Shown: positions 10,910 to 22,063, numbered from the stretch's first letter. The stretch is 64,000 bases of DNA from Lepiota brunneoincarnata (GCA_023014365.1 JAEBUN010000051.1:178371-242370), one strand, 5' to 3'. A program made the numbers and translations. The notes: generated from the sequence alone by a model not told the origin.

Positions 10910-12978
10910 TCATCCGGGCTCCGTTTCCCTAGCTGTTTTTGATAGTGTAAGCTGCGAGCTGCCCAGATGGACGGCAATAAGTGATGACATCAAGTATGCA
11001 GAGGGGATGGCAACGACGATGAGTCTTCGTCCGATGGAATCGAAATTTGATCCAGACTCGATGTTGTTGTACGCTGGTGTTGCAAGTCCAAGACTTGCCG
11101 TGGGATCCAATGCGCGCAAGGAACTGTGACCGTCAAGTGGCCCAAGTCGCATCAATAGGCTGATTGGGGGGGAACTTGTTATACAAGACCTCAATAACAA
11201 TCCATTTGTCTGGTTTGATGGAAACTGGAATGGAGACCTAGAATGCGCCCCGATGATAAGATAGTTACACACGAAAATCACAGCACACCTTAGAAAAAGA
11301 TTGAGTGACATAGAATAACGATGTCAGTTGGGTGTGCATGGTGTCCTGTGCCTTCACCCTCAGAAAGAGATGCGTCTACCTTCCAGTAGTCCCCCCTGTT
11401 CTTGTATACAGTGGAGGGTCTGTTGGAGTGTGGCTTAGATGACACGAGGAATGTGTTGAACATCTTGAGGGTTGTGACCGCCGTTGCAGGATAGGTGAGC
11501 AGGTGCGATTGGGAGATGAGCAAGTTTCCCGAAATTGGACCTTGTGCCAAGGACTCCTCTGATGTAGGAGTTATGGTGGACCGGCGCTTGAGGAAAGGAT
11601 ATTTACACGATCGATGTATTCTGTTGGAAAACGCAGGGAGATAGTGGAAGGGGTAATGAGAGACACGGGTTTGGGCCGGAAGAGAGGATTGTTGGGGTGA
11701 GCAGCAGCATAGAAGGTCCAGAAGAAACATGAGACAGCCCAGAAAAAGGTGCAAACATACTCACGGCTTGAACATGCACTAATCACACTCAATGGTAGTA
11801 ATGCTAATCAGTTGCTCGACGATGAGAGGGGGTATCATGAGCTCCTTGCGGTCGGCGGCCGAATGTCCGAAGTGGCAATGTCCTAGAGAGACTTGGTATC
11901 CCCGTGGGAATGAGGGGATCAGGAACTTGAGGCCTTGAAGGGCGAGGGCACGTGAGGGTAGATGATTGCTGTTCGAGGTGCCAGCCAGCAATTTATTCCA
12001 GTGACAATCTGGGAATTCTAGGAGTATCGCAAGGTTGAGAACACTGCGAATCTTGCATAGGTCTTGGGGGTGCATGGAGGCAACAACTTCTCAGAGGAAA
12101 AGGATGGGTCAATGCGTGCATCCAGAACCTTAGTATAGAACCAGACACGACAAGCCGTAGGATATACGCGGAGGGCATAAGTGCACGAGGACAGTCAAGC
12201 TTCACTATCCCAGATCTCCCGCACTTCGGCATGCTATGGGTCCTTTGCCGTGGCTGGTGATGCATATTCAGTTTGAAGCAGCTCTCATGCAGATACATGA
12301 GCCTTTTTTTCAATATGGAACGGACACCCCTGATCCTCAGCTGAAACCGCCTCGACCTCCGTGTAACAAATATGATAAAGGTGCTTGAACGAGTCATAAA
12401 TTCGTTGGTAGTTGGAGCATCTGACTCTGTTCACATGAATTCTTGGGTACTTCCGCCATGAAAAGATGAGCAGAGCTGGTGGTGAAAGCTGAGCAGAGGG
12501 GAATACATGGCTCAGCGCCCAACTTGGACTTGACATATGGGACGGGAGGAGCGATCGAAATTAGACAACTCACCTAAATCCATCTCGAGTCTCTACTGGT
12601 GCACCTGCCTTGAACCCATCCACCAAGCACACCCAGACCCACAAAGTGAGGATACAAACAATATAGGGAGGAGGGAGAACGTGTTCTGGGGAAACAGGTC
12701 GCGGGAACAGTTCAGAGATTCGGCAAAGGCATCTTGTTGATCGTGGGCAAGGTCCCCAAGGAGGACACCAGCATCCATAATTGTATGAACTGCGTATCGT
12801 ACATCTTTCTTGGGATATTGGAGGATCAAGGGCGTTGGCCTTTGGGCAGGCGGTGTGGAATTTCCTGATACAATTTTTTAACAAGTATAGCGAGTAATTC
12901 CCCCGGGAAGCACAATGCGTATATGGGTTGGACACTCTGGGGCGATGGAGAGGGCACAACCAGTGATGGAGTAGTCAT
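10910..12978 (-). CDS. Family Y-1: unrecognised multi-exon gene
   Basis: I do not recognise this gene. A plausible start is the ATG at 12,978 (MTTPSLVVPSPSP, then QPIYALCFPGELLAILVKKL). Further minus-strand exons include a hydrophobic segment (ILTLWVWVCLVDGF) followed by APVETRDGF, a basic stretch with SCFKLNMHHQPRQ, LLEFPDCHWNKLLAGT, and a second hydrophobic segment (CTFFWAVSCFFWTFY) followed by AAHPNNPLF. Parts of the gene recur at 16.4-17.0 kb (Y-3) and 28.5-30.0 kb (Y-2) with the same blocks preserved, supporting a real family, possibly a membrane protein. Frame changes between blocks imply several introns that I could not fix, and decay cannot be excluded. Confidence 0.45.
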
Positions 12979-13017
12979 ACACAAACTTGCCTGCTATGCA
13001 CCTGAATCACGTAAGTA

Positions 13018-13176
13018 GACACTCCGTGGATCATCGGTCTTTGCAGACTATAAGCTGTACATGATTTCTACACGTGTTGCACACAGCCCCCTCCACCGCA
13101 TCTTCATAAACATGCATTCCACAACACCAAGCTAGTCGATAGCTTGCATTCTACCCATCAACGCCTCCAATAATCC
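13018..13176 (+). promoter_or_regulatory. Conserved 5' flank of NLR-3
   Basis: It shares the NLR-family upstream block: GGATCATCGGTCTT, GCAGACTATAAGCTG, TACATGATTTCTACACG, CTCCACCGCATCTTCATAAA, CATTCCACAACACCAAGC and CAACGCCTCCA. It lies directly before the NLR-3 start codon. A promoter/leader role is inferred from conservation only. Confidence 0.4.
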
Positions 13177-15565
13177 ATGTCAGACTGCAGCCTGGCACAT
13201 ACCGCACCACAATTCGGATTTCTCAGCCATGCACACAATATTGTCATGCGTAATCCAGTGATGATCGATGTCAACTTCAGCGATGACAGTAAACGCTGTA
13301 CGACTCGCTGTGCCGAAAAATCGCTCCTTATTGACTTCTGGTTCACTCACAGTGGCATTTGAATCGCTCAGAGAAAATACAATTAAAGGCGCACAATTCG
13401 ATTCTTCCGCCCGCCATCCTCCTCCTCAATGTCATCCAGGCACTCGAAAACATATCATTGAAAGGATCCGACGTTGGTTTCGCGATACACACCACCAGAG
13501 GAGGCTACTCTGGCTCGTTGGATCTGCTGGAGTCGGTAAATCAGCGATAGTTCAGACCCTCGCCGAGTTGGAGGCAAATTCTCCCGGCCTCACCTTGGGC
13601 GCGACCCTGTTCTTTTCCAGACCCAACAATCGCAGTGACCCAACCCGAGTCTTCATTACCCTCGCTCACCAAATTGCCCTCCAATGCCCACCATACCGCG
13701 AATTCGTCACACGCAAAATGCTCACCGATCCAGAGCTCCCAGAGAAGTCGATGAAGACCCAGTTTGCGAAGCTCATATTCGAGCCTTTCGTCCAGCACAA
13801 TATATTTCTGGGATCCGGTCTTCTGTTGATATTCCTTGACGGTCTGGATGAATGCAGCGGTGACCGTGAGCAGTGCGAAATCGTCGGTCTCATCTCATAC
13901 CTTTCCCTCGCCTATCCGGATGCACCTCTTTTGTGGATCATCGCGAGCCGTCCGGAGGCCCACTTGAAAGGTGTATTCTATCGCAAAAGTATTGCTTCGA
14001 GCTACGAAGCAGTGGAGGTCCCAGTTGATTCGGACCAGGCATGTGCCGATGTCGAATGCTACTTACGAAGCGAGTTTGAAAGGATCCGAAAATGTGACCC
14101 TATCGCACGCCTTCGCTCTCAGTGGCCGACAGAAAACGAGCTCCTTATTATTGCGGCAGCATCGGCTGGGCTGTTTGCATTCGCATCAACTGTGATCAAG
14201 TTCATCGATGATCCAATTTTTGGAAACCCTGTTTCTGGCCTTGTGCTTTTACTCGCCACAATCAAAAAGCTCCCCCAGGACCCATCGAACGGGAGGATGC
14301 ACCCATTGGCTCATCTTGATGCACTCTATACGTGCATACTCTCCCAAATTCCCAAAGCCATTTTACCCCAGACCAATGCACTACTCATAGGTCATGATGT
14401 TTCGGAACTCCGGGAGGCCAAACTAGTCTTCATTTGTAATTGGGCAGGTATCACACCACAAGATGCCTATGGGGCGCTTCGCCGACTTCATTCTATTCTC
14501 TTCATCCCAACACCTGAGGATGCCGAGCATAATCGCCTATCTTTTTATCACCAATCCTTCTATGAATACCTCAAAGATCCCAACCGGTCGCATGAATTTC
14601 ATATCAGCAATGCTGATATGAACAAGCTCGAGCTGGACTGCTGTTTCCGCATCACAAAAGAGGCTCATACAGGTAATGTCTACGTCGTCTCTGCACAGCT
14701 AATCTTATTCTGGTTCTAGGCATGGTTATTGGGGGAGAACAGTCCAAAGTAACTCTCTCCTGGCTAACCAACCACCGTCACCTATGGCAGGGAGACCTCC
14801 AAAGGTGGGCAGCCCGGAGTTTTACAGGTATTATTGACCGCTATGACGCTGGCCTCGTCCTGGCCAAGCTTCGGGATCCGGCTATGCCCCAGATCGCACG
14901 AACATTTGATCTTGTATGGTCGTGGTTCAGGTACAACATTGACCACAATTCCCATGCGAAATATATTCAATACATACAACACCGACTGGTATGTGTTACT
15001 ATGACATATCTAGTTACCCCTAATCAACTACTGGTCACTCAGGATCCGAGGATCCGTGCCGAGTTGGAACGACTGAACCTGCTCCGACAAGTACCCATTG
15101 GAACTCTCGACTTGGATGACCCCATTTTTGCTAGAGGGGATGAACGTGTATATACTATCTGTGAATCAGACGGCTCTCACCCACTCGGAGGATGGACCTC
15201 TGACGACTGGGTTCTACCTCCCCACCCGGGACCTGACTTGTGGAAGGGCCCGACATGGGTGAGTCGATATGATAAAACATCATTAAGAGGGTATGATTTG
15301 TTGATCTGAGCATGTTGGCCAGGTGGACTACAAATCTGAATATAAGTATTGGTGGTCTAAACAGCATACCATACTTCTGCTAGCGTTCCTCCACAGTCTG
15401 CATTTCATCCAAGCACACTCACCAGATACGCCAGTGTTGTTTTTTGGAAACATTAACCGAAGCATTCTTATATATGAATTCAAAATACCTGATAGGTCTC
15501 AGCGCTGGACATACTGGGCACAGCTATTATTTCCCAAAGAAACGCTGATCGGAGTCCGGGGGTGA
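13177..15565 (+). CDS. NLR-3: NACHT-type STAND NTPase, apparently intact
   Basis: Predicted 722-residue protein. Exons: 13177-13297, 13353-14672, 14720-14988, 15043-15258, 15323-15565. The start is the upstream ATG at 13,177 (MSDCSLAHTAP), because exon 1 is conserved in all copies and its donor (GTACG) and the acceptor before GCATTTGAA match in phase 1. Residues about 1-40 hold GFLSHAHNIVMRNPVMID; the NACHT NTPase follows with P-loop GSAGVGKS near 97-104, LLIFLDGLDEC near 198-208 and IIASRPEAHL. A conserved DRSHEFHISNAD region follows at the end of exon 2, then a 240-residue tail (RDPAMPQIARTFDL, DPRIRAELERLNLL, YKYWW, FGNIN, PDRSQRWTYW). No repeat-type sensor domain is visible. Intron 3 (14,989-15,042) is 54 nt and open in frame, so its retention would add 18 residues. 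Confidence 0.88.
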
Positions 15566-16400
15566 TCAGGGTGACACTGTATGTAGATATTGTTTTCCTA
15601 ACTTGTATTATCTGCGGTGAATCCATTACGACGAGGAGCTGAAGACAAAGGTGTGTTGAACATAGACATGAATTTGTGTGTGAAAGTTACCGCCTCTCAT
15701 ATCTGTGCCCCAATCCCTGTCTTGATCAAGTCGCTCTGGACGGATTGTTTTCTCTTCATAATCTCTACCATGACACTTTTGGCTACAGCCGAATCTCTGA
15801 GAACTACCAAGATCGCACCTGTCTGGGGGCACACGAGGGCCCCTGGTGCCTCCCAGGGCGTTCATCCCACTCGCATTCATCAACGATAGCAGCGATGGCC
15901 TTGTGCGTAGTCACCCGTTGCACTCGATCCGCGGTGTCTTGTTTGGGGGGATGGGAGGAGAGGTGTCCATGTGCAGCCCTTGCCACTGCGTGTCATTAGC
16001 TCCAATCGGGAAAAGTGGAACGCGTGATTCAGGTTCTTCCACGACTGCCGGACCCTCGATTAGCTCCAAGGACGGCCGACTTCATTCATAGTGCGGATGG
16101 CAGCCTTGAGTTCAGAGTCCTTTGGGCATGCGTGGCGGTGTGTTGCATACATATCGAGAAGGCTCAGGCCTAAGGTGTGGCGGGTTGTGATGAGGCACGG
16201 AACTTTTCGAGTGGAGGATGGGAGGACAAGGGACTTGGGAAGTGGGGAAGAGGCTGGGATGTGATGGGATGAAGGGGAATAGAGGTATGGGAGGACGGGA
16301 GAAGCTAAGATGTGGAGAAGGATGAGCCCTTGCCGTGGCTGGTGATACATACTCAGTTTGAAGCAGCTCTCATACAGATACATGAGCCTTTTTTTCAATA
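15566..16400 (-). pseudogene. Family X relic behind NLR-3
   Basis: Convergent with NLR-3. Minus-strand frames contain GPAVVEEPESRVPLFPIGAND, then THKAIAAIVDECEWDERPG, then DSAVAKSVMVE where the C-terminal SAVDKMCHGGDFKG block stands in the 3-kb copy. These pieces lie in different frames as if in separate exons. The C-terminal frame is damaged, so I call it a relic of an unrecognised gene. Confidence 0.4.
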
Positions 16401-17089
16401 TGGAATAGATGCTCCTGAACCTTAGCTGAAACCGTCTCGACCTCCGTGTAACAAATGTGATAAGGATGCTTGATCGAGTAACAATTTCATTGGTAGTTGG
16501 AACATCCGACTGTGTTCACATGGATTCTTGGGAACTTCTGCCATGAAAGGATGGGCAGAGCTGACGGTGGGAGCTGAGCAGGGGGGAATGCATGGCTCAG
16601 CGCCCAACTTGAACTTGACATTCAGGCGTCGAAAGGGAGACAGGCTGAAAGCCTTTGTGGTATTTAGGACGGGAGGAGCGATCGAAATAAGAAAACCCAC
16701 CCAAATCCATCTCGAGTCTCTACTGGTGCACCTGCCTCGAACCCATCCACCAAGCACACCCAGACCCACAAAGTGAGGATGCAGACACTGTAGGAAGGAG
16801 GGAGAACGCGTACCGAAGGAAACAGGTCGCAGGAACAGTTTAGAGACTCGGCAGGCAGGATCCCTGAGAAGAACGCCAGCACCCATAATTGTATGAACTG
16901 CGTATCGTATGTCTTTCTTGGGGCACCGGAGGATTGAGGGCGTCGGCCTTTGGCAGGCAGCATCACGACTATGGATGTAGAATTTCCTGACATAATTCTT
17001 TAACAAGTGTAGCGGGTAATTCTTCAGGAAGCACAGTGCATATATGGGTTGGACATCGTCTGGAGCGATAGGGAGGGCAAAACCAGTGA
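16330..17089 (-). pseudogene. Family Y-3 fragment
   Basis: It aligns with the 5' half of Y-1: VQPIYALCFLKN, the AVHTIMGAGVLL block, ILTLWVWVCLVDGFEAG with APVETRDGFG, and SCFKLSMYHQPRQG at its 3' end, where it joins family X sequence. The 3' half of Y is missing. The frame after the first block is shifted relative to Y-1. Confidence 0.45.
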
Positions 17090-17139
17090 TGGAGTGGTCA
17101 CCGCCTGCTGCTACGCACCTGAATCACGTAAGTAGACGC

Positions 17140-17292
17140 CCAGTGGATCATGGTCTTTGTAGGCTAAAGCTGTACATGATTTCCATATGTGCTGCACACA
17201 GCCCCCTCCACGACACCTTCACAAAACATGCATTCCACAACGCCAAGCTAGTCGATAGCTCCCACTCTACCCATCAACGCCTCCGATAATCT
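17140..17292 (+). promoter_or_regulatory. Conserved 5' flank of NLR-4
   Basis: Same block as before the other NLR copies: GTGGATCATGGTCTTTG, GGCTAAAGCTGTACATGATT, CACACAGCCCCCTCCAC, CATTCCACAACGCCAAGC and CAACGCCTCCGATAATC. It ends at the start codon of NLR-4. Confidence 0.4.
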
Positions 17293-19679
17293 ATGTCAAA
17301 CCAGAGCCTGGGATACGGAACGCAGCTTGGATTTCTCAATCATGCACACAATATTGTCATACGCAATCCAGTTATGATCGACACTGTGAACGTTAGCCAT
17401 GAAGATAAATGCTGTACGACTCGCCATGCTGAATGAATGATACCCTACTGATTTCTGACTCACTCGTAGCGGCATTTGAATCGCTCAGACAAAAAATAAT
17501 TAAAGGCGCACAATTCGATTCCTCCGTTCGTTATCCCCCTCCCCAATGTCATCCAGGCACTCGAAAAAATACCATCGAAAGGATCCGACATTGGCTCCGT
17601 GATGCCCACTACCAGAGGAGACTACTCTGGCTCGTCGGATCCGCTGGGGTCGGCAAGTCAGCGATAGTCCAGACCCTCGCCGAGTTGGAGGCAAAATCTC
17701 CCCATCTCACCTTGGGCGCAACCCTATTCTTTTCCAGACCCAACAATCGCAATGACCCATCTTGGGTCTTCATCACTCTCGCTTATCAAATTGCCCTCAA
17801 ATGCCCATCATATCGCGAGTTCGTCATACGCGAAATCCTTGCTGATCCGGAGCTCCCAGACAAGTCGATGACGGCCCAATTCGCGAAGCTCATATTCGAG
17901 CCTTTCGTCCAACACAATATATTTCAGGGACCCGGTCCCTTGTTGATATTCCTTGATGGTCTGGACGAATGCAACGGCGACCGTGAGCAGTGCGAAATCA
18001 TCGGTCTCATTTCGTACCTTTCCCTCGCTTATCCACACACACCCCTTCTGTGGATCATCGCGAGCCGTCCAGAAGCCCACTTGAAAGGTGTATTCTATCG
18101 CAAACGTGTTGCTTTGAGCTACGAAGTAGTGGAGGTTCCCGTTGATTCGGACCAGGCATGCGCCAATGTCGAATGGTACTTGCGAAGCGAGTTTGAAAGG
18201 ATTCGGAGAAACGACCCCATCGCACGCCTTCGCTCCCAGTGGCCGACAGAGGACGAGCTCCTCACAATTACGGCCGCATCAGCTGGGTTGTTCGCATACG
18301 CATCAACTGTGACCAAGTTCGTTGATGACCCAATCTTTGGAAACCCTGTTTCTGGGCTTGTGTTGTTACTCGCCACGATCGAACAGCTCCCCCAGGACCC
18401 ATTGAAAGGGAGAATGCACCCATTGGCCCATCTCGATGCACTCTATACGTGCATACTCTCCCAGATTCCCGAAACCATTTTACCTGACACCAATGCACTA
18501 CTCATAAGTCGTCGTACTTGGCTCCATAGGAATAAAAACCTAGCCTTCATTTGCAATTGGGCAGGCATCACACCTCAAGATGCCTATGGAGCGCTTCGTC
18601 GACTTCATTCCGTTCTCATCATCCCAACACCCGAGAAAGCCGAGCATTGTGGCCTATCTTTTTATCACCAATCCTTCTACGAATACCTCAAAGATGCCAA
18701 CCGGTCGCATGAGTTTCACATCAGCAATGCTGACATGGATAAACATGAGCTGGACTGCTGTTTCCGCATCACAAAAGAGGCTCACACAGGTAATGACCAC
18801 ATCAACTCTGCAAACCCGATCTCATTGCGGTTCTAGACATGATTGTCGGGGGAAAGGCATCCAAAGTAACGCTCTCCTGGCCCAACAGTAGTCCTAAATG
18901 GCAGGAAGACCTCCAGTTTCGTGCGGCCCGGAGTTTTACAGGTATTATTGGCCGTTATGACCCTGACATTGTCCCACCCAAGCTTCGGGATCCGGCTATG
19001 CCCCAGATTACACGAACATTTGATTTTTTTTGGTCGTGGTTCAGGTACCACATTGACCCCGATTCCCATGCGAATTATATTCAATACATACAACACCGAC
19101 TGGTGTGTGTTTTTATGACATATATATCCAGCTGCCCCTAATCAACAATGGTCACTCAGGACCCGAGAATGCGTGCCGAGTTCGAGAGACTGAACCTGCT
19201 CCGACAAGTACCCATTGGAACCCTCGACTTGGACAGCCCCAGTTTCACTAGAGTGGATGAACACGGATATACTATCTATGAATCTAACGCCCTTCATCCA
19301 CCTAGAGAATGGACCGCTGACAACAAAATTATACCTCCTTATCTGGGCTTTGACGAGTGGAAAGGCCCAAACATGGTAAGACAACTTAGTAAAGCATCAA
19401 TGAAAGGGCACGATTTGCTGATCTGTGTGTACCCGTCAGGTGGATTACGAATCTGAATATAAGTATTGGTGGTATAAGAAGTATACCGGACGTCTGCCAT
19501 CATATCTCCTCAGTCTGCGTACCGCCCAAGCACACTCACCAGATACGCTAGTGTTGCTCTTTGAAAACATTAACGGATGCCTTCTTATTTATGAATTCAA
19601 GATGCCAGATAGGTCTCAGTGCTGGACATACTCAACAATATTGTCTCTCAGAGAGGGACAATCAGGGTCCGTGGGGTGA
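17293..19679 (+). CDS. NLR-4: NACHT-type STAND NTPase, apparently intact
   Basis: Predicted 720-residue protein. Exons: 17293-17413, 17470-18789, 18837-19102, 19160-19375, 19440-19679; all junctions are GT-AG and phases agree. Start MSNQSLGYGTQ, then GFLNHAHNIVIRNPVMID; P-loop GSAGVGKS at about residues 97-104; Walker B LLIFLDGLDEC about 198-208; sensor segment IIASRPEAHL about 236-245. The tail contains TFDFFWSWFRYHID, DPRMRAEFERLNLL, YKYWWYKKY and PDRSQCWTYS, ending GSVG. Exon 1 and intron 1 differ from NLR-1 at only two positions that I can see, whereas the gene from about 18,597 on is nearly the same as NLR-6: the gene is a mosaic of the family. Expected cytosolic; ligand and effector outcome unknown. 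Confidence 0.9.
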
Positions 19680-19829
19680 TTGGGTGACATCGTAGATATT
19701 GTTTTCATAATAATTTGTGCTACCTACGACCAATCCATTACGACAAGGGACTGAAAACAAAAATGGGTTGAACATAGGTCTGAATTCGTGTGCGAAAGTT
19801 ATTCCCTCTCATATTGGTTCCCCAATAAT

Positions 19830-21130
19830 CTTTATAACAATCTTCACTGCCTTGCTCAAGTCGCTCTGGACGGAACCTCTACCCTTTAAAATCTCCACCA
19901 TGACACTTTGTCTACAGCTGAATATCCGAGAGTTGCAAATACGGCATTTGTCGGAGTGTCCACAGGGGGCTTGTACCTGCTATAGCTCTTGGGGTTGACG
20001 CACACTTGGGTATGGGAGTGAATGTGGGCGTGGCGGGGCACACAGCTTGTTCGGATCAGGGCCCTGCCTTTGGGTTATTGTGGATGGGGTGTATGTGCGG
20101 CTTGCGCTGACAGAGGTAAAAGGAGAACGCTTTACGTTCTCAGCTTTGATAGAGCCGGTGAACTGGAGAAAGCTGCGGTTCCAGAGGTATGTATTGTACG
20201 CCATATCAGGAGCTACCGGTGGCATTACAAGCCAGGGCGGTCACGGTCAATACGCTTATAGAAGCTCGACTCGGAGACACAATTACGAGGGGATGCTAGA
20301 GGACCGATCAAAAAGGGAACACAGAAAAGCATATAGGCTGCTCACTTGCAATTCCAAAAGAAATGCTACCGCGTGCACCCAACCCCTCCCTCTGTGGCCC
20401 TGCCTCCTCTCCTGATTCCTCCTAGAATGCTCGTCCCGCTCTCATCACCGATAGCAGCAATAGCCCCGTGCGAAGCAATTCGTTGCGCTCAACCCGCGAT
20501 GTCTTGTTTGGGGGGATAAAAGAGGTGTCCATATGTATCTTCTTGGCCCTTCTGGTTGCCACTACGTGTCAGTAGCCCCAAGCGGGAAACGTGGAATGTG
20601 TGATTCAAGTTCTGGTCACCGACTGTTGGACCCCCGATCACCTCCAAAGACGGTCGGGCCCATCATCCGTAGTGCACATGGCAGTCTCGTGTTCAAAGTC
20701 CTTGGGCAGCATGTGTGGCGGTTTGTCGCGAATATATTGAGAAGGTGGAGGTGTGACGGGTTGTAAAGAGGCACTGAACTATTCAAGTGGAGGATGGGAG
20801 GACGGTGGGTCCCGGGAAGCGCAGTACAGAGGCCGGGATGTGGCGGGATGAAGAGGCACAGAGGTATGGGAGGGCGGGGGAGGCTGAGCACAGAGAAAGA
20901 TGAGTCTTGTGGTGATGCGTAGACGGTAAAGAGGCCTGTGGGTGCCTCCTCTGTGTTGGGGGACTAAGACTGTTAGCACTCGATTCCAGTTAAGGAGTGA
21001 GATATTCACGTTAGAACTAGAAATTTGAGGAGGAAATATCCTGGGATGCAGATAGGTGGGAGGGTGCATGGACGATGAAGAGGACGGTGGGTGTCTCCTC
21101 TGCGTTGAGTATGAAACAGTTAGCACTTAT
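19830..21130 (-). pseudogene. Family X relic behind NLR-4
   Basis: Convergent with NLR-4. The plus strand carries the antisense of the X C-terminus (CTCCACCATGACACTTTGTC, CAGCTGAATATCCGAGAG) followed by the ACACTTGGGTATGGGAGTG block and, at 20.45-20.56 kb, the AIAAI-type block (CATCACCGATAGCAGCAATAGC). Minus-strand frames are open over short stretches only. The block is duplicated almost unchanged behind NLR-6 up to about 33.1 kb. Confidence 0.4.
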
Positions 21131-21431
21131 TCATCTGCCAAGAAGCAGGATATGCACATTGATATTTGTTCGACGAGGCAGATCTCTAGGAGAATGTTAG
21201 TATCTGTAGTGAAGCATGAATTGGTGCATCGCACATCTTTCCTGACTGCAGCAAGGAGAGGATCAGGGTCATCGGCTTATGCTGGGGACTTAGACAGCGT
21301 CATAGTGACCGTAATCGTAGAATTTAGTGTTTCAGGTCTTGAATGTGCAAGAGGATGCGTAGATGGGGTTGGACACTGTCTGGAACGATGAGTGTGGGCA
21401 AGCGTTTGCCGTCAACGTTCCCGCACATAGG

Positions 21432-21636
21432 GGCCCAATGAGTCGCAGCAGATCATTGGCCTTCATAGACTAAAGTTGTACTGATTTCTTCACGCGTCGC
21501 ATACAGCCCCTCCACCATAAAATGGTGGAATGTAGGCAAAGAGCAATGATTGCAACCAATGTTCACACATTTAGGCTTCCGCTTGGCTCGCAGTCGATCA
21601 TCATGCATCGGTCCTCATAGACTGAGGCTGTACATA
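21432..21636 (+). promoter_or_regulatory. Upstream part of the NLR-5 5' flank, partly duplicated
   Basis: The NLR 5'-flank block begins here twice in degenerate form: GATCATTGGCCTTCATAGAC at 21,451, then CATCGGTCCTCATAGACTGAG at 21,606 ending in GCTGTACATACAT. The remainder of the block (CACACGTGTTGTACACAGCC) resumes at 22,064, so the flank is interrupted by the insertion described next. Confidence 0.4.
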
Positions 21637-22063
21637 CATCTTGGTTCGATTCCAGGACCTCGCACTTTCGCAGCTTGCTGCCCTATCTTCGGAGACGGCC
21701 GGCCTGACGCCTAAGTAAGGATCTGGATAAGGAATTACACACACACAGACAGACGAAAAAGCCGTAGTGTAAAAGACTACGCAGTGGGCCGGCCTCTCAT
21801 CAAGTACCATGCCATGAGGGGTCCGAGTGGGAGGGATGCCCCAGGCCCAGCCCCTCCTTCTTACCTACCTGTACGGGGTCCCGGAGGCACCCTGGCGCGC
21901 TAGTTGGTCCGGCAGATCAATTAATATATTGATTCATACTCCCCCGCAGCCATCCTAAGTTAGGTAGTCTAATTCTGTCGCTACATGAGCCAAGGCGGGT
22001 TAGAGCAACGGTTAAGCCCTCTGATGAGCCCCTTCGCAAGGGCGAAACCCGCATAAGTCCCCC
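21637..22063 (+). mobile_element. SINE-like insertion with tRNA T-arm/B-box and hammerhead ribozyme
   Basis: In the other NLR copies the promoter block runs without a break from GCTGTACATGATTT into CACACGTGTTG; here about 427 bp of unrelated sequence is inserted at that point. Near its left end CTTGG-TTCGATT-CCAGG forms a tRNA-like T-arm (one G-U pair) that contains a pol III B-box (GGTTCGATTCC, 21,643-21,653). Near its right end, on the same strand, lies a hammerhead core (separate entry). Between them are GGCCGGCC-type palindromic segments, and no coding frame. I see no clear target-site duplication, no A-box inside the insert and no poly-A tail, so a 5'-truncated SINE-like retroelement is the best guess. 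Only one copy is present in this window. Confidence 0.5.
21995..22052 (+). ncRNA. Hammerhead ribozyme motif (type III topology)
   Basis: The core is complete and in order. Stem III 5' strand GCGGGT (21,995-22,000); cleavage position T22,001 (GTT triplet); stem I from 22,002, about five pairs with one A-C mismatch (AGAGC against GCCCT); CTGATGA (22,021-22,027); stem II GCCC with GGGC (22,028-22,031 and 22,040-22,043) closed by an 8-nt loop; GAAA (22,044-22,047); and stem III 3' strand, the last A with CCCGC. The outer context CTGATGAG...CGAAAC is the canonical consensus. GTT is an allowed but slower triplet than GTC. Self-cleavage is predicted, not shown. Confidence 0.65.

Noticed and set aside
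11290..11754. 154-codon minus-strand ORF as a stand-alone protein
   Set aside because: It overlaps another frame with the CTFFWAV block that is better conserved between Y-1 and Y-2; probably exon plus read-through of family Y.
21600..21720. Complete tRNA gene at the GGTTCGATTCC motif
   Set aside because: The T-arm folds well, but no acceptor stem, D-arm or anticodon arm of the right spacing lies upstream; the upstream bases belong to the duplicated NLR flank. Kept only as a B-box within an insertion.
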